Positions 33,957 to 41,292 of a stretch of DNA of 64,000 bases are shown here, one piece after another (positions within the stretch are counted from its first letter, which is position 1; the number at the start of each line of letters is the position of its first letter). This DNA is from JBDTYT01 sp040005555 (GTDB lineage Bacteria > Actinomycetota > UBA4738 > HRBIN12), in contig JBDTYT010000001.1 in the NCBI GenBank assembly GCA_040005555.1, positions 1 through 64,000 of the forward strand. The letters are read 5' to 3'. Under the pieces are notes generated by a model that worked only from the letters and a program-made list of their open reading frames with translations, was not told where the DNA came from and searched no databases. Position numbers and translations under genes: made by a program.

Positions 33957-34994
33957 CTACGACTCGCACTCGACCCAGGCGTCGGGCTCGAGTCCGCCCG
34001 CACAGAGGTCCTGGCCCGCCCCGCCCAAGATCTGGTCTTTTCCCGTTCCGCCTCGCAGGAGGTCATCGTCATCACCGCCGTAGATGGCGTCCAGGCCGTC
34101 CCCACCACGGATGACGTCGGCGCCCGCGTGTCCGTGGATCGTGTCGTCGCCGCCGCCGGCGCTGATCGTGTTCGGCCCGTCGTCCCCCATGATGACATCG
34201 GCGAAGTCGGAGCCCTTCACGTTCTCGAACTCGGCCGCCGTGTCGGTGCCGGTTCCGGTCGCGGTTCCGGCCAGGAGGTCCACCTGCACACCGTCGGTCG
34301 AGTTCCTGAAGTCGAGCGTGTCGGTCCCCTCACCACCGCTGAGCACATCGCCGCCGAGCCCACCGTCGACGAAGTCGTCTCCGTCGCCGCCGTTGAGCGT
34401 CAGTCCTCCGACCGTTGCCCCGGTGCCCTGGCCGCCCGCCGCTGACAGCTGGTCGTCGCCGCTACCACCGTCGATGGTGATCACTGGAGTGTTCGCGAGC
34501 ACCACGTCGGCGTCGCCGAGCGCTTCGGCCGCGTTGAGGTTGATGCCGTCTGCACCGACCGTGATCGTGTCGTTCCCCGCGCTGCCGAGTACAGAGACCG
34601 TGCCGTTCTGACCGAGGTCCACCGACCACTCGATCTCGGAGTCCGCCGCGTCGGCCTCGGGCGTCTTGCCCGGCGAGAACGCTCCGCCCGAAAGATCGAT
34701 CGTGAGCTGGTTGCCCTCACCGGTCCCGGTCACGGTGATCATGTCGGTGGTCGTCACGCTCGCGATGTCGGTGGTTACGGCATCGAGACAGGGCGCGCCG
34801 TCGACGGCGATCGTGTCGACCATTCGGGAAACGGTCGTCGATCCGGTGGGACCGAGGCTCACCGTCACCGTGGCCGAGGCGGCATCGAACACACAGGCGG
34901 TTGCCGCCGCGCTCGCGCGTTGGATCAGCAACACCGCGAGGACGGCCATGATGGACGCCGGCACGATCACGCGACGAGCGGGGAAGCTGTGCAT
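33957..34994 (-). CDS. secreted calcium-binding RTX-repeat protein
   Basis: The 345-residue protein has an N-terminal hydrophobic signal segment (VPASIMAVLAVLLIQRASA) and a C-terminal array of glycine/aspartate nonapeptides of the GGxGxDxUx type (GGSGDDQLS, GGDGDDFVD, GGEGTDTLD, GGGDDTIHG, GGDGLDAIYG, GGTGKDQIL). Such β-rolls bind Ca2+ and fold outside the cell. The N-terminal half has a separate β-rich repeat. There is no type I secretion gene nearby, so Sec export is likely. Confidence 0.85.
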   Translation of the reverse strand: MHSFPARRVIVPASIMAVLAVLLIQRASAAATACVFDAASATVTVSLGPTGSTTVSRMVDTIAVDGAPCLDAVTTDIASVTTTDMITVTGTGEGNQLTIDLSGGAFSPGKTPEADAADSEIEWSVDLGQNGTVSVLGSAGNDTITVGADGINLNAAEALGDADVVLANTPVITIDGGSGDDQLSAAGGQGTGATVGGLTLNGGDGDDFVDGGLGGDVLSGGEGTDTLDFRNSTDGVQVDLLAGTATGTGTDTAAEFENVKGSDFADVIMGDDGPNTISAGGGDDTIHGHAGADVIRGGDGLDAIYGGDDDDLLRGGTGKDQILGGAGQDLCAGGLEPDAWVECES

Positions 34995-35002
34995 GTCAGA
35001 CC

Positions 35003-35008
35003 ACCTTA
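35003..35008 (-). promoter_or_regulatory. −10 box TAAGGT for the RTX gene
   Basis: TAAGGT (minus strand) ends 8 nt before the ATG at 34994; no ribosome site is present. Confidence 0.45.
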
Positions 35009-35103
35009 GTCGTCCCTATCCATCGGAGCGAGAACCCTGCGGCTTGACCGAGCGTGCCCGATCCGTGCTCGGGAACCGTCTTCCCCCTCCACGCCCGCCG
35101 AGG

Positions 35104-35109
35104 TACACT
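35104..35109 (+). promoter_or_regulatory. −10 box TACACT of the tusA operon
   Basis: TACACT has a weak −35-like TTCCCC 17 bp upstream (35081-35086). It places the transcript start at about 35116, only a few bases before the leader-peptide ATG at 35122 and about 150 nt before tusA. Confidence 0.55.
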
Positions 35110-35121
35110 GTTGCACCTGCA

Positions 35122-35205
35122 ATGATTCGGACACGCTGCCGTGGGCTCGTGGGGGCCATGATTCCCGACCGGTGCTGCTGTCCCGGGGTGCCCAGCGCCG
35201 GCTGA
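35122..35205 (+). CDS. poly-cysteine leader peptide (attenuator uORF)
   Basis: The 27-codon ORF has three consecutive cysteine codons (TGC TGC TGT, 35173-35181, peptide context DRCCCPG) plus one earlier Cys. It is too short to be an enzyme, ends 58 nt before tusA, and begins almost at the predicted transcript start. Leaderless short ORFs with conserved Cys runs are known in mycobacteria as cysteine-responsive attenuators of sulfur-metabolism operons. Here the downstream genes are a sulfur carrier and a DsrE-like protein, which fits that role. Homology is by pattern only. Confidence 0.7.
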   Translation: MIRTRCRGLVGAMIPDRCCCPGVPSAG

Positions 35206-35263
35206 TAGCCGTCGCAGGCACCGAGCGTCTCCCCCCTCACGACCGATCTGGAGGTTCCCGCTG
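35206..35263 (+). promoter_or_regulatory. putative RBS-sequestering attenuator of tusA
   Basis: The tusA ribosome site GGAGG (35250-35254) can pair with the pyrimidine run just upstream: CCTC at 35235-35238 with GAGG at 35251-35254, or CTCC at 35229-35232 with GGAG at 35250-35253. A ribosome pausing on the Cys codons 50-60 nt upstream could alter this fold. The pairing is short and unproven. Confidence 0.4.
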
Positions 35264-35494
35264 ATGGAAGTCATCACCCGCACCGTCGACGCTCGGGGCC
35301 AATCGTGCCCTGGGCCGCTCGTTACGCTCCATAAGGCGCTGAAGGGCGCAGCTCGCGGAGATCTCCTCGAGTTGCTCGCTACCGATCCCGGTTCGAAGTC
35401 CGACGTTCCGTCGTGGGCGAAGCTGTCCGGCAATGAGCTGCTGGAGGCCTCCGAGGACGCAGGCGTGTTCCACTACGTCGTTCGGAAGGCGTGA
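35264..35494 (+). CDS. tusA: TusA-family sulfur carrier protein
   Basis: The 76-residue protein has the TusA signature DARGQSCPGPLV, with the persulfide-carrying Cys15 and the CPxP motif, followed by the βαβ core (LLELLATDPGSKSDVPSWAK). It carries sulfane sulfur between enzymes in the cytoplasm for thiolation or cofactor synthesis. GGAGG lies 9 nt before the ATG. It is co-transcribed with a DsrE/F-like gene 6 nt downstream and preceded by the poly-Cys leader. Confidence 0.92.
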   Translation: MEVITRTVDARGQSCPGPLVTLHKALKGAARGDLLELLATDPGSKSDVPSWAKLSGNELLEASEDAGVFHYVVRKA

Positions 35495-35500
35495 GCTCCG

Positions 35501-36106
35501 GTGAGCGAGGAGATCACCTCAGCCGGAGCGAAGGTGGACACCGAGGCCGCACCATCCCCCGACGCCGACGCCCTGCGCGAGCTCATCGACCAGGCGCTCG
35601 TCGAGCGCGAACAGACGACCGGCTTCAATACGAAGAACAAGATCACGATCGTCGCTTGGGACGGCCACCTCGATCGGATCTGGCCGGCGCTGATCCTGTC
35701 GACCACGGCCGCAGCTTCGGGCATGGAGGTGAGCGCGTTCTTCACGTTCTGGGGTCTGTTCGCGCTCGTGAAGCCCGAGAGGCGCCTCACCGGCAGGGAC
35801 TGGATGACGAAGATGCTCTCGGTGATGAACCCCGGCGCCACGAAGCGCGCGAAGCTGTCCCGGTACAACTTCGCGGGCATGGGGCCGTGGATGCTCGGCA
35901 AGGTGGCCGAGGACTACAAGACCCCCCACCCCACCGAGCTCCTGGAGCTCGCGCAGGACATGGGTGTGCGGCTCATCCCGTGCCAGATGACGATGGACCT
36001 CATGGGCATCACGAAGGACGACATGATCGACGGACTCGAGGAACCGATCGGGGCCGCAACCGCCCTCCTCGAGATGAAGGAGTCCGCGATCCAGCTCTTC
36101 ATCTAG
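35501..36106 (+). CDS. DsrE/DsrF/DrsH-like sulfur-relay protein
   Basis: The 201-residue protein has an N-terminal acidic extension of about 45 residues, then a DsrE-type Rossmann-like core (ITIVAWDGHLDRIWPALILSTTAAASGMEVSAFFTFWG). Near the C-terminus, LAQDMGVRLIPCQMTMDLMGIT carries the likely sulfur-binding cysteine. Members of this DrsE2-like group accompany TusA and rhodanese in sulfur transfer. A GTG starts 6 nt after the tusA stop. The long N-terminal extension is unusual for the family. Confidence 0.87.
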   Translation: MSEEITSAGAKVDTEAAPSPDADALRELIDQALVEREQTTGFNTKNKITIVAWDGHLDRIWPALILSTTAAASGMEVSAFFTFWGLFALVKPERRLTGRDWMTKMLSVMNPGATKRAKLSRYNFAGMGPWMLGKVAEDYKTPHPTELLELAQDMGVRLIPCQMTMDLMGITKDDMIDGLEEPIGAATALLEMKESAIQLFI

Positions 36107-36247
36107 GAAGCATCCGGGCGCGCTCACGCGGCTGCGACGAGCGGGGTCCAAAGGTCGTAGCCCTCCCGTTCCGGGGAAATGCCTCTGCATGGCCATCGAC
36201 CCCGAGGCCGAGCCTCCCGATAGCTAGCTGGACAAGGGAGGAACGAG

Positions 36248-36586
36248 ATGCAGGCTGCGCGGGTGAACGGGTTCGGCGAACTGGAGACCCTCGAGCGGGT
36301 CCCGGAGGCGGTCCCCATCGAGCCGCTCGAGGCGACGCCGCCGGAGCCCGAGTACCCGCTCGTCCTCGTCGAGTGGCACGACGCGTGGTTCGACTACGAC
36401 CAGGCCGGTCCCGGGGACTGTCGTCCCGACTACCTCGTCCGCACCGTCGGGTTCCTCGTCGGCGAGACACCGAGGATCATCTCGCTCGCGCAGGAGATCC
36501 TGCCCGACGACGACGGCTTCCGGGCCGTGACGCACATCCCGGTCGCGATCATCGAGCGCGTCCTTCCGCTCGCGGCCTCCTCCTGA
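36248..36586 (+). CDS. small conserved hypothetical protein
   Basis: The 112-residue acidic soluble protein has a strong ribosome site (GGGAGG, 7 nt before the ATG). The centre reads LVEWHDAWFDYD, then YLVRTVGFLVGETPRIISLAQEIL and ends VTHIPVAIIERVLPL. A β-rich small domain with the pattern W-H-D-A-W...TVGFLV is seen in other short bacterial proteins of unknown function. No function can be given. The 141-bp gap upstream shows no RNA gene. Confidence 0.65.
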   Translation: MQAARVNGFGELETLERVPEAVPIEPLEATPPEPEYPLVLVEWHDAWFDYDQAGPGDCRPDYLVRTVGFLVGETPRIISLAQEILPDDDGFRAVTHIPVAIIERVLPLAASS

Positions 36587-36621
36587 CGGGAGCGACACCG
36601 ATCTGAACGAGCCCTGACCTG

Positions 36622-37401
36622 CTACGTCCCGGTTTCAGAGAAGTGCATGTAGTCCTTCATCGATGACCAATCCCCGCCCCATTTCCAGCCGATCGCAGCG
36701 AAGGCCCGGACCACGATGTCGCCCGCATGGATCATCCCGGGCAGGTCGAGCGTGCGGTCCCGGTAGATCTTCGCGGCCTTGTCCCTGACCCGCCCGTCGA
36801 GCGACACCTCCGGATTCTGGAGCGGGTTCACGTCGACGGCGAGCCCGTACGAATGCTGGGACAACGTCTGCGTGGGGCCGCTCGTCGTGATGGCCGGCCG
36901 GCAGTTGAACGAGGCGGTCACGCTCCGGTGCTGGCTCGGGTCGTCGTGCTTGGGCTTGTACTCCGTGGCGAGCGCCACCTGTTTCAAGGGGAAGCGGGCT
37001 TCGAAGAGCTGATGGAACACCGACAGGACGTCCTGGGCGACCGTGGCGTTCACCACCATCGGTCCGCGCTTGATCTCGCCGTCGAAACCGACGTAGTTGA
37101 AGCGCAACAACCGCAGATCCAAGATCGGGACCGGGCATCCCGGCTTCCAGGTCGCTCCCCGCATCTCGCCGGCGACCGCCCGAGGGATCGTCGAGATGCG
37201 TCCAGCGAAGTGTGTGCGGATCGGCTCGGACGTCGACAGCGGCTGCGTCGGCGCGACCGCCGATGGTGTGGTGGCACCCGGGAGCGGTGGAGGCATGGAC
37301 CTCTCGGAGCCTGCCGGAGCGCCGGCACAGGCGGCCGCAACCAGGACCGAGAGCAACGATGTCGCGACGCTGCGCCTCGAGAGCGCTCCTTGGTCTCTCA
37401 C
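36622..37401 (-). CDS. M15-family D-Ala-D-Ala carboxypeptidase lipoprotein
   Basis: The 259-residue protein has a lipoprotein signal (SLLSVLVAAAC), a proline/threonine linker and a zinc peptidase domain with the VanY/M15 motifs SQHSYGLAVDVNP (first His and Asp ligands) and DYMHFSE (last His ligand, plus the catalytic region GWKWGGDW). It trims or cross-checks peptidoglycan stem peptides outside the membrane. The GTG at 37401 gives a compact signal peptide; longer in-frame extensions would not. Confidence 0.85.
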   Translation of the reverse strand: MRDQGALSRRSVATSLLSVLVAAACAGAPAGSERSMPPPLPGATTPSAVAPTQPLSTSEPIRTHFAGRISTIPRAVAGEMRGATWKPGCPVPILDLRLLRFNYVGFDGEIKRGPMVVNATVAQDVLSVFHQLFEARFPLKQVALATEYKPKHDDPSQHRSVTASFNCRPAITTSGPTQTLSQHSYGLAVDVNPLQNPEVSLDGRVRDKAAKIYRDRTLDLPGMIHAGDIVVRAFAAIGWKWGGDWSSMKDYMHFSETGT

Positions 37402-37465
37402 CGTGACCGAACCTCGCTCATGATCTCCGAGTCTGCCACGCGATCTCTCGACCGCACGACGGGTC

Positions 37466-38587
37466 TCAGGCCGAAACGGTTCCCGCGTCGAAGACGATGA
37501 CACGGCGGGCGCCCCGAGCGTCTCGGAGCGCGTCCATCGCTCGATTGACGTCGTCCAGGCCGATGCGTTCCTCGATCAGCCGGCCGATGGGGAGCCGTCC
37601 GTCCAGGTAGAGCTGGGCGTAGAGCGGGAAGTCGCGAGCGCCGACGCTCCACCCGTACAGCGAGCCCACGATCTGCTTGCTGCGGTCGACGAGCCCGAAG
37701 ATCTCGAACGATGCGCGGTCGCCCGTCGCGGGCAGGCCCACGAGCACTACCGTGCCTCCAGCACCGACGGACGAGATGGCCAGCTCCGCCGCGGCGGATG
37801 CCCCGGCCGTCTCGAACGTGAAGTCCGCTCCGCCGCCGGTCAGCCGATCGATCTGGCGGAGGGCCCGATCGCGGTCGGCGCCCGAGACCGCGTGCGAGGC
37901 GCCGATGTCGAGGGCGAGGTCGAGTTTGCCGGGGTCGAGATCGACCGCGACGATCGGGTTCGCCCCTCGCATCGCCGCGCCCATCACGGCTGACAGACCG
38001 ACGCCCCCCAGGCCGATGACCGCTGCCGACGCCCCCGCGGGCAACCTCGCGGTGTTCACGACTGCTCCGATCCCGGTGCTCACGCAACACCCGATGAGCG
38101 CGGCGACCTCGGGCGGCGTCCCCTCGGGCAGGGCGACCGCCGCCTGGGCGGGGACCACCGTCCGCTCACCGAAGGTCCCGATCGACAGGTACGCGCGGAC
38201 GTCCAAAGACTCGGACGTGTGCATCCTGGTCGTCCCGTCCATCTGGAGATGCTCGGCCGAGCGGCTACCTGTGCAGAGCCACTCGCGACCCTCGGCGCAT
38301 CGTCGGCACGCCCGGCACGGGTAGTACCAGTTGAGCGCCACCAGTTGCCCGAGGCCCAACCCGGTCACGCCTTCCCCCAGGGTCTCGACCACACCGGCGC
38401 CCTCGTGGCCGAGCACGATCGGGTAGATCGGCCGCTCGCCCCAATCGCCGTCTGCCCGGTGGACGTCCGAGTGGCACACACCGCTCGCCAGCATGCGGAC
38501 GGCAACCTCACCCGCCTTCGGCGGGTCGAGCTCCAGCTCCTCGATCCGCAGCGGTTCCTTGAGCCCGTGGAGGACGGCGGCTCGCAT
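37466..38587 (-). CDS. zinc-dependent alcohol dehydrogenase
   Basis: The 373-residue medium-chain dehydrogenase has the catalytic zinc ligands in GVCHSDVH and LGHEGAGVVE, the structural zinc cysteines CxxCxxCxxxxxxxC (CRACRRCAEGREWLC), and the nucleotide-binding GLGGVGLSAVMGAAMRGA followed by VDLDPGK, an NAD(H)-type acidic residue. It resembles class III/NDMA-type dehydrogenases. The substrate is unknown. It is divergent from marR, whose operator region it shares. Confidence 0.88.
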   Translation of the reverse strand: MRAAVLHGLKEPLRIEELELDPPKAGEVAVRMLASGVCHSDVHRADGDWGERPIYPIVLGHEGAGVVETLGEGVTGLGLGQLVALNWYYPCRACRRCAEGREWLCTGSRSAEHLQMDGTTRMHTSESLDVRAYLSIGTFGERTVVPAQAAVALPEGTPPEVAALIGCCVSTGIGAVVNTARLPAGASAAVIGLGGVGLSAVMGAAMRGANPIVAVDLDPGKLDLALDIGASHAVSGADRDRALRQIDRLTGGGADFTFETAGASAAAELAISSVGAGGTVVLVGLPATGDRASFEIFGLVDRSKQIVGSLYGWSVGARDFPLYAQLYLDGRLPIGRLIEERIGLDDVNRAMDALRDARGARRVIVFDAGTVSA

Positions 38588-38596
38588 GGGGGAGGA

Positions 38597-38602
38597 ATCC
38601 TA
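38597..38602 (-). promoter_or_regulatory. −10 box TAGGAT for the alcohol dehydrogenase gene
   Basis: TAGGAT (minus strand) ends 9 nt before the ATG at 38587. Confidence 0.35.
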
Positions 38603-38629
38603 GGCGTTCGAGCAGCTCAGAGACGGTTC

Positions 38630-38659
38630 GTGACACTAATTAGCTTTCCTAAGTATCAT
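38630..38659 (+). promoter_or_regulatory. marR promoter with embedded operator
   Basis: A −35-like GTGACA (38630-38635) and −10 TATCAT (38654-38659) have an 18-bp spacer. The spacer holds the palindrome CTAATTAG (38636-38643) overlapping TTAG...CTAA half-sites, an AT-rich island unlike its surroundings. The −10 ends 6 nt before the marR ATG. MarR binding here would block RNA polymerase. Confidence 0.55.
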
Positions 38660-38665
38660 GGAAGC

Positions 38666-39103
38666 ATGACGACCTTCACGATCGACACGACCGAGCTCGC
38701 CTCCCGCTTGCGCCTGGGGGTCACCCGCCTGGCCCGCCGGCTCCGGCGCGAGGCCGAGCCCGGGATCACGCAATCGCAGCTCTCGGCCCTGGCCACGATC
38801 GACCGTCATGGCCCGATGACCATCGGCGAGCTCTCGGCGGTCGAGCAGGTCCAACCGCCCAGCATGACGAAGATCGTCGCCGCGCTCGTGGACGCCGATC
38901 TCATCGACCGTGAGATCGACCCCGATGACCGGCGGATATCGTGGCTGCGTGCCAAGCCGGACGGCGTGAAGCTCCTGCAGCGCAGTCGAAAGCGGAAGGA
39001 AGCGTTCCTCGCGAAGCGGATGCGCTCGCTCGAGCCTCGTCAATTGGCCGTGCTCGAGGAAGCCACCGAGATCCTCGAGCAGATCGTGGAGGGCGACCGG
39101 TGA
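38666..39103 (+). CDS. MarR-family transcriptional regulator
   Basis: The 145-residue winged-helix protein has a recognition region TIGELSAVEQVQPPSMTKIVAALVDADLIDRE and the wing DPDDRRISWLRA. It is the first gene of an operon with an MFS exporter (GTGA overlap), the usual layout for a ligand-released repressor of efflux. The mRNA is predicted to be leaderless. A palindrome between its −35 and −10 is the probable autoregulatory site. Confidence 0.9.
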   Translation: MTTFTIDTTELASRLRLGVTRLARRLRREAEPGITQSQLSALATIDRHGPMTIGELSAVEQVQPPSMTKIVAALVDADLIDREIDPDDRRISWLRAKPDGVKLLQRSRKRKEAFLAKRMRSLEPRQLAVLEEATEILEQIVEGDR

Positions 39104-40410
39104 CCAAGGTCGGGCTCGCGGTCCATCGCACGTTCCACTCCTTGCACACCAGGAACTTCCGCCTGTTCTTCCTCGGCCAGGCGGTATCGGTCACGGGGAC
39201 GTGGATGCAAGCCGTGGCGGCGGCGTGGCTGGTGCTGCAGCTCACGGGCAGCGGGGTGGCGCTCGGGATCGAGACGGCGCTGACGTTCGCGCCGATCCTG
39301 TTCATCGGCGGCTGGGCCGGCGGGATGGCCGACCGGCACGACAAGCGCAGGATCTTGATCGCGACGCAGATCGCATTCGCCGTGCTCGCGCTCGCGCTCT
39401 GGGGAACGGTCGCGACCGGCGTGGTCGAGCTGTGGATGGTGTACGCGTTGTCGTTCCTCCAGGGCGTCGTGACCGCCGTGGACACCCCGACCCGCCAGAG
39501 CTTCTACGTCGAGATGGTCGGTCCGAAGGACCTGACGAACGCCGTGAGCCTGAACAGCGCCGTGATGACCGGGACGCGGATCATCGGCCCGGCGCTCGCG
39601 GGGGTGCTCATCGCTGGGGTGGGCCTCGCGTGGTGCTTCTTCCTGAACGGCGTCTCGTACATCGCGGTGATCGGCGGGCTGTACGCGATGCGCGTGCGCG
39701 ACCTGCACCGGCGCGAGGCGCCGAGCGACGGTGGCCGGTTCCGCGAGGGACTGCGGTACGTGTGGTCCACTCCCGAGCTGCGCTCGCCGCTTCTGCTCAT
39801 GGCAGTGTTGTTCACGTTCTCGTTCAACTTCTCAGTCCTGCTGCCGCTCCTCGCGGAGGGGACGTTCCACGGCGACGCCGGCACGTATGGCTTGCTGCTC
39901 TCGCTGATGGGCGCCGGTTCGCTCGTCGGGGCGCTCGCGATGGCACGGCGCAACACCCCCAGCCCGAAGCGCTTGGCCCTGTGGGCGATCGGCTTCGGTC
40001 TCGTGTCGGCGCTCAGCGCCATGGCGCCCACCCTGGACGCGGAGATGGTGGTACTCGTACCGCTCGGCCTGGTCGCGATCGCCTTCATGATCACGGCGAA
40101 CTCGACGTTGCAGCTCACCTCCCGTCCTGAGATGCGCGGCCGCGTGATGGCGTTGTACTCGGTGGTGTTCCTGGGTGGAACGCCGATCGGGGCGCCCATC
40201 GCGGGATTCATCGGGGAGCACCTTGGACCGAGGGTGGGGATCGCGCTCGGCGCGCTGACGGCGGTCGCCGCGGGCTCGATCGGGCTCCGGGCGCTCGGCC
40301 GGCTCGGGACACCGAGCGCGCTCGGTGCCGGTCCGGACGTGGTCGAGAGCCCGAAGGTCAACGCAGTGATCGAGCCCGACCTGGCGGTCGACGAAGCGCT
40401 CACCGCCTAG
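39100..40410 (+). CDS. MFS transporter (enterobactin exporter/DHA3-type)
   Basis: The 436-residue transporter has about 12 helices and begins FHSLHTRNFRLFFLGQAVSVTGTWMQAVAAAWLV, the signature of the EntS/DHA3 subgroup. It has the cytoplasmic motif GGMADRHDKRR after helix 2 and NTPSPKRLA in the second half, with an acidic C-terminal tail of about 25 residues. It is coupled to the MarR gene and probably exports the compound that MarR senses. Confidence 0.87.
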   Translation: MTKVGLAVHRTFHSLHTRNFRLFFLGQAVSVTGTWMQAVAAAWLVLQLTGSGVALGIETALTFAPILFIGGWAGGMADRHDKRRILIATQIAFAVLALALWGTVATGVVELWMVYALSFLQGVVTAVDTPTRQSFYVEMVGPKDLTNAVSLNSAVMTGTRIIGPALAGVLIAGVGLAWCFFLNGVSYIAVIGGLYAMRVRDLHRREAPSDGGRFREGLRYVWSTPELRSPLLLMAVLFTFSFNFSVLLPLLAEGTFHGDAGTYGLLLSLMGAGSLVGALAMARRNTPSPKRLALWAIGFGLVSALSAMAPTLDAEMVVLVPLGLVAIAFMITANSTLQLTSRPEMRGRVMALYSVVFLGGTPIGAPIAGFIGEHLGPRVGIALGALTAVAAGSIGLRALGRLGTPSALGAGPDVVESPKVNAVIEPDLAVDEALTA

Positions 40411-40505
40411 GGTGTATCTCCCCCGCGGGGATGTCGAGAACGGCGTGGCCGCTCCGACATGTCGGTGAGAGCAGCCCACCCGGGATGCCGGAGGGAGGGA
40501 GCAAG

Positions 40506-40611
40506 ATGAGCCACCGAGGACCGTGTGCTCGACATCGCGTCCCAGATCGTCGCGTTCATCGAAGGGCCGGTCGAGGTGCGCCAGATCATGGACGCTCCGC
40601 CCGAGTACTGA
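40506..40611 (+). pseudogene. remnant of a DGPF/YCII-domain gene
   Basis: A start codon with a perfect ribosome site (GGAGG, 7 nt upstream) is followed, one base out of frame, by codons for RVLDIASQIVAFIEGPVEVR and then QIMDAPPEY. That ending matches the C-terminus of DGPF (YCII) proteins (usually VEVRPVME). The rest of the domain, including the DGPF motif, is missing. I infer an internal deletion with frameshift. A short intact ORF from the GTG at 40525 is possible but unlikely to fold. Confidence 0.5.
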
Positions 40612-40654
40612 TTCCTAGGCCGGGTTCGCAACACCCGAGATGAGGAGGACCGTC

Positions 40655-41158
40655 ATGCAGAGGATCACCCCATTCCTGTGGTTCGACGACCAGGCCGAAG
40701 AGGCCGCGGAGTTGTACGTCTCCGTGTTCACCGCGCGACGCACATCGGGGCCAAGCGCGGGCGAGTCGAAGATCTTGGACGTCTCCCGCTACGGCGAGGC
40801 GGGGCCGGGCACCCCGGGAACCGCGATGACCGTGGCGTTCGTGCTCGAGGGGTTGGAGTTCACGGCGCTGAACGGTGGTCCGAGCCACGAGTTCACGGAG
40901 GCCATCTCGTTCGTCGTGAACTGTGAGGGGCAGGAAGAGGTCGACGACCTATGGGCAGCGCTGTCGGAGGGCGGCGAGGAGGGGCCGTGCGGTTGGCTCA
41001 AGGACCGCTACGGGCTGTCCTGGCAGATCGTCCCGACGGTCCTGCCGAAACTGCTGACCGACCCCGATCCCCAGAAAGCCGGCCGGGTCATGAAGGCGAT
41101 GCTCGAGATGAAGAAGATCGATATCGCCGAGCTGCAGCGGGCCGCGGACGCCGCGTAG
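40655..41158 (+). CDS. VOC-family (PhnB-like) protein
   Basis: The 167-residue protein of the glyoxalase/3-demethylubiquinone-methyltransferase-like type begins QRITPFLWFDDQAEEAAELYVSVF, includes TVAFVLEGLEFTALNGGP and AISFVVNCEGQEEVDDLWAALSEGG, and ends with WQIVPTVLPKLL. It is a βαβββ-fold metal-binding family of mostly unknown substrates. GAGGAGG precedes the ATG by 6 nt. It is intact while both its neighbours are remnants, and such VOC genes commonly travel with DGPF and ECF sigma genes. Confidence 0.87.
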   Translation: MQRITPFLWFDDQAEEAAELYVSVFTARRTSGPSAGESKILDVSRYGEAGPGTPGTAMTVAFVLEGLEFTALNGGPSHEFTEAISFVVNCEGQEEVDDLWAALSEGGEEGPCGWLKDRYGLSWQIVPTVLPKLLTDPDPQKAGRVMKAMLEMKKIDIAELQRAADAA

Positions 41159-41172
41159 GCGGGTCACACGCG

Positions 41173-41292
41173 GTGTCGTCGGTCGCGGGGGACGAGGTCG
41201 CCGCGCGCGAGTCGTATCGGCGTGCGGCGAAGATGACCGCGAGCCTTCCTGAGCAGCGGTACCTGTCGCTCCGCGCGGCCCGGCTGCGTTAG
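41173..41292 (+). pseudogene. C-terminal fragment of an ECF42-type sigma factor
   Basis: Thirty-nine codons encode SSVAGDEVAARESYRRAAKM followed by TASLPEQRYLSLRAARLR, which looks like the last TPR-like repeat at the C-terminus of ECF sigma factors with a long helical tail (the DGPF-associated ECF42 group). Regions 2 and 4 are absent. Its stop shares TTAG with the convergent MFS gene. Together with the DGPF remnant it indicates a decayed sigma-DGPF module. Confidence 0.5.

Noticed and set aside
35122..35263. SAM-type or other known sulfur riboswitch before tusA
   Set aside because: I could not match any known riboswitch consensus; the poly-Cys ORF explains the leader better.
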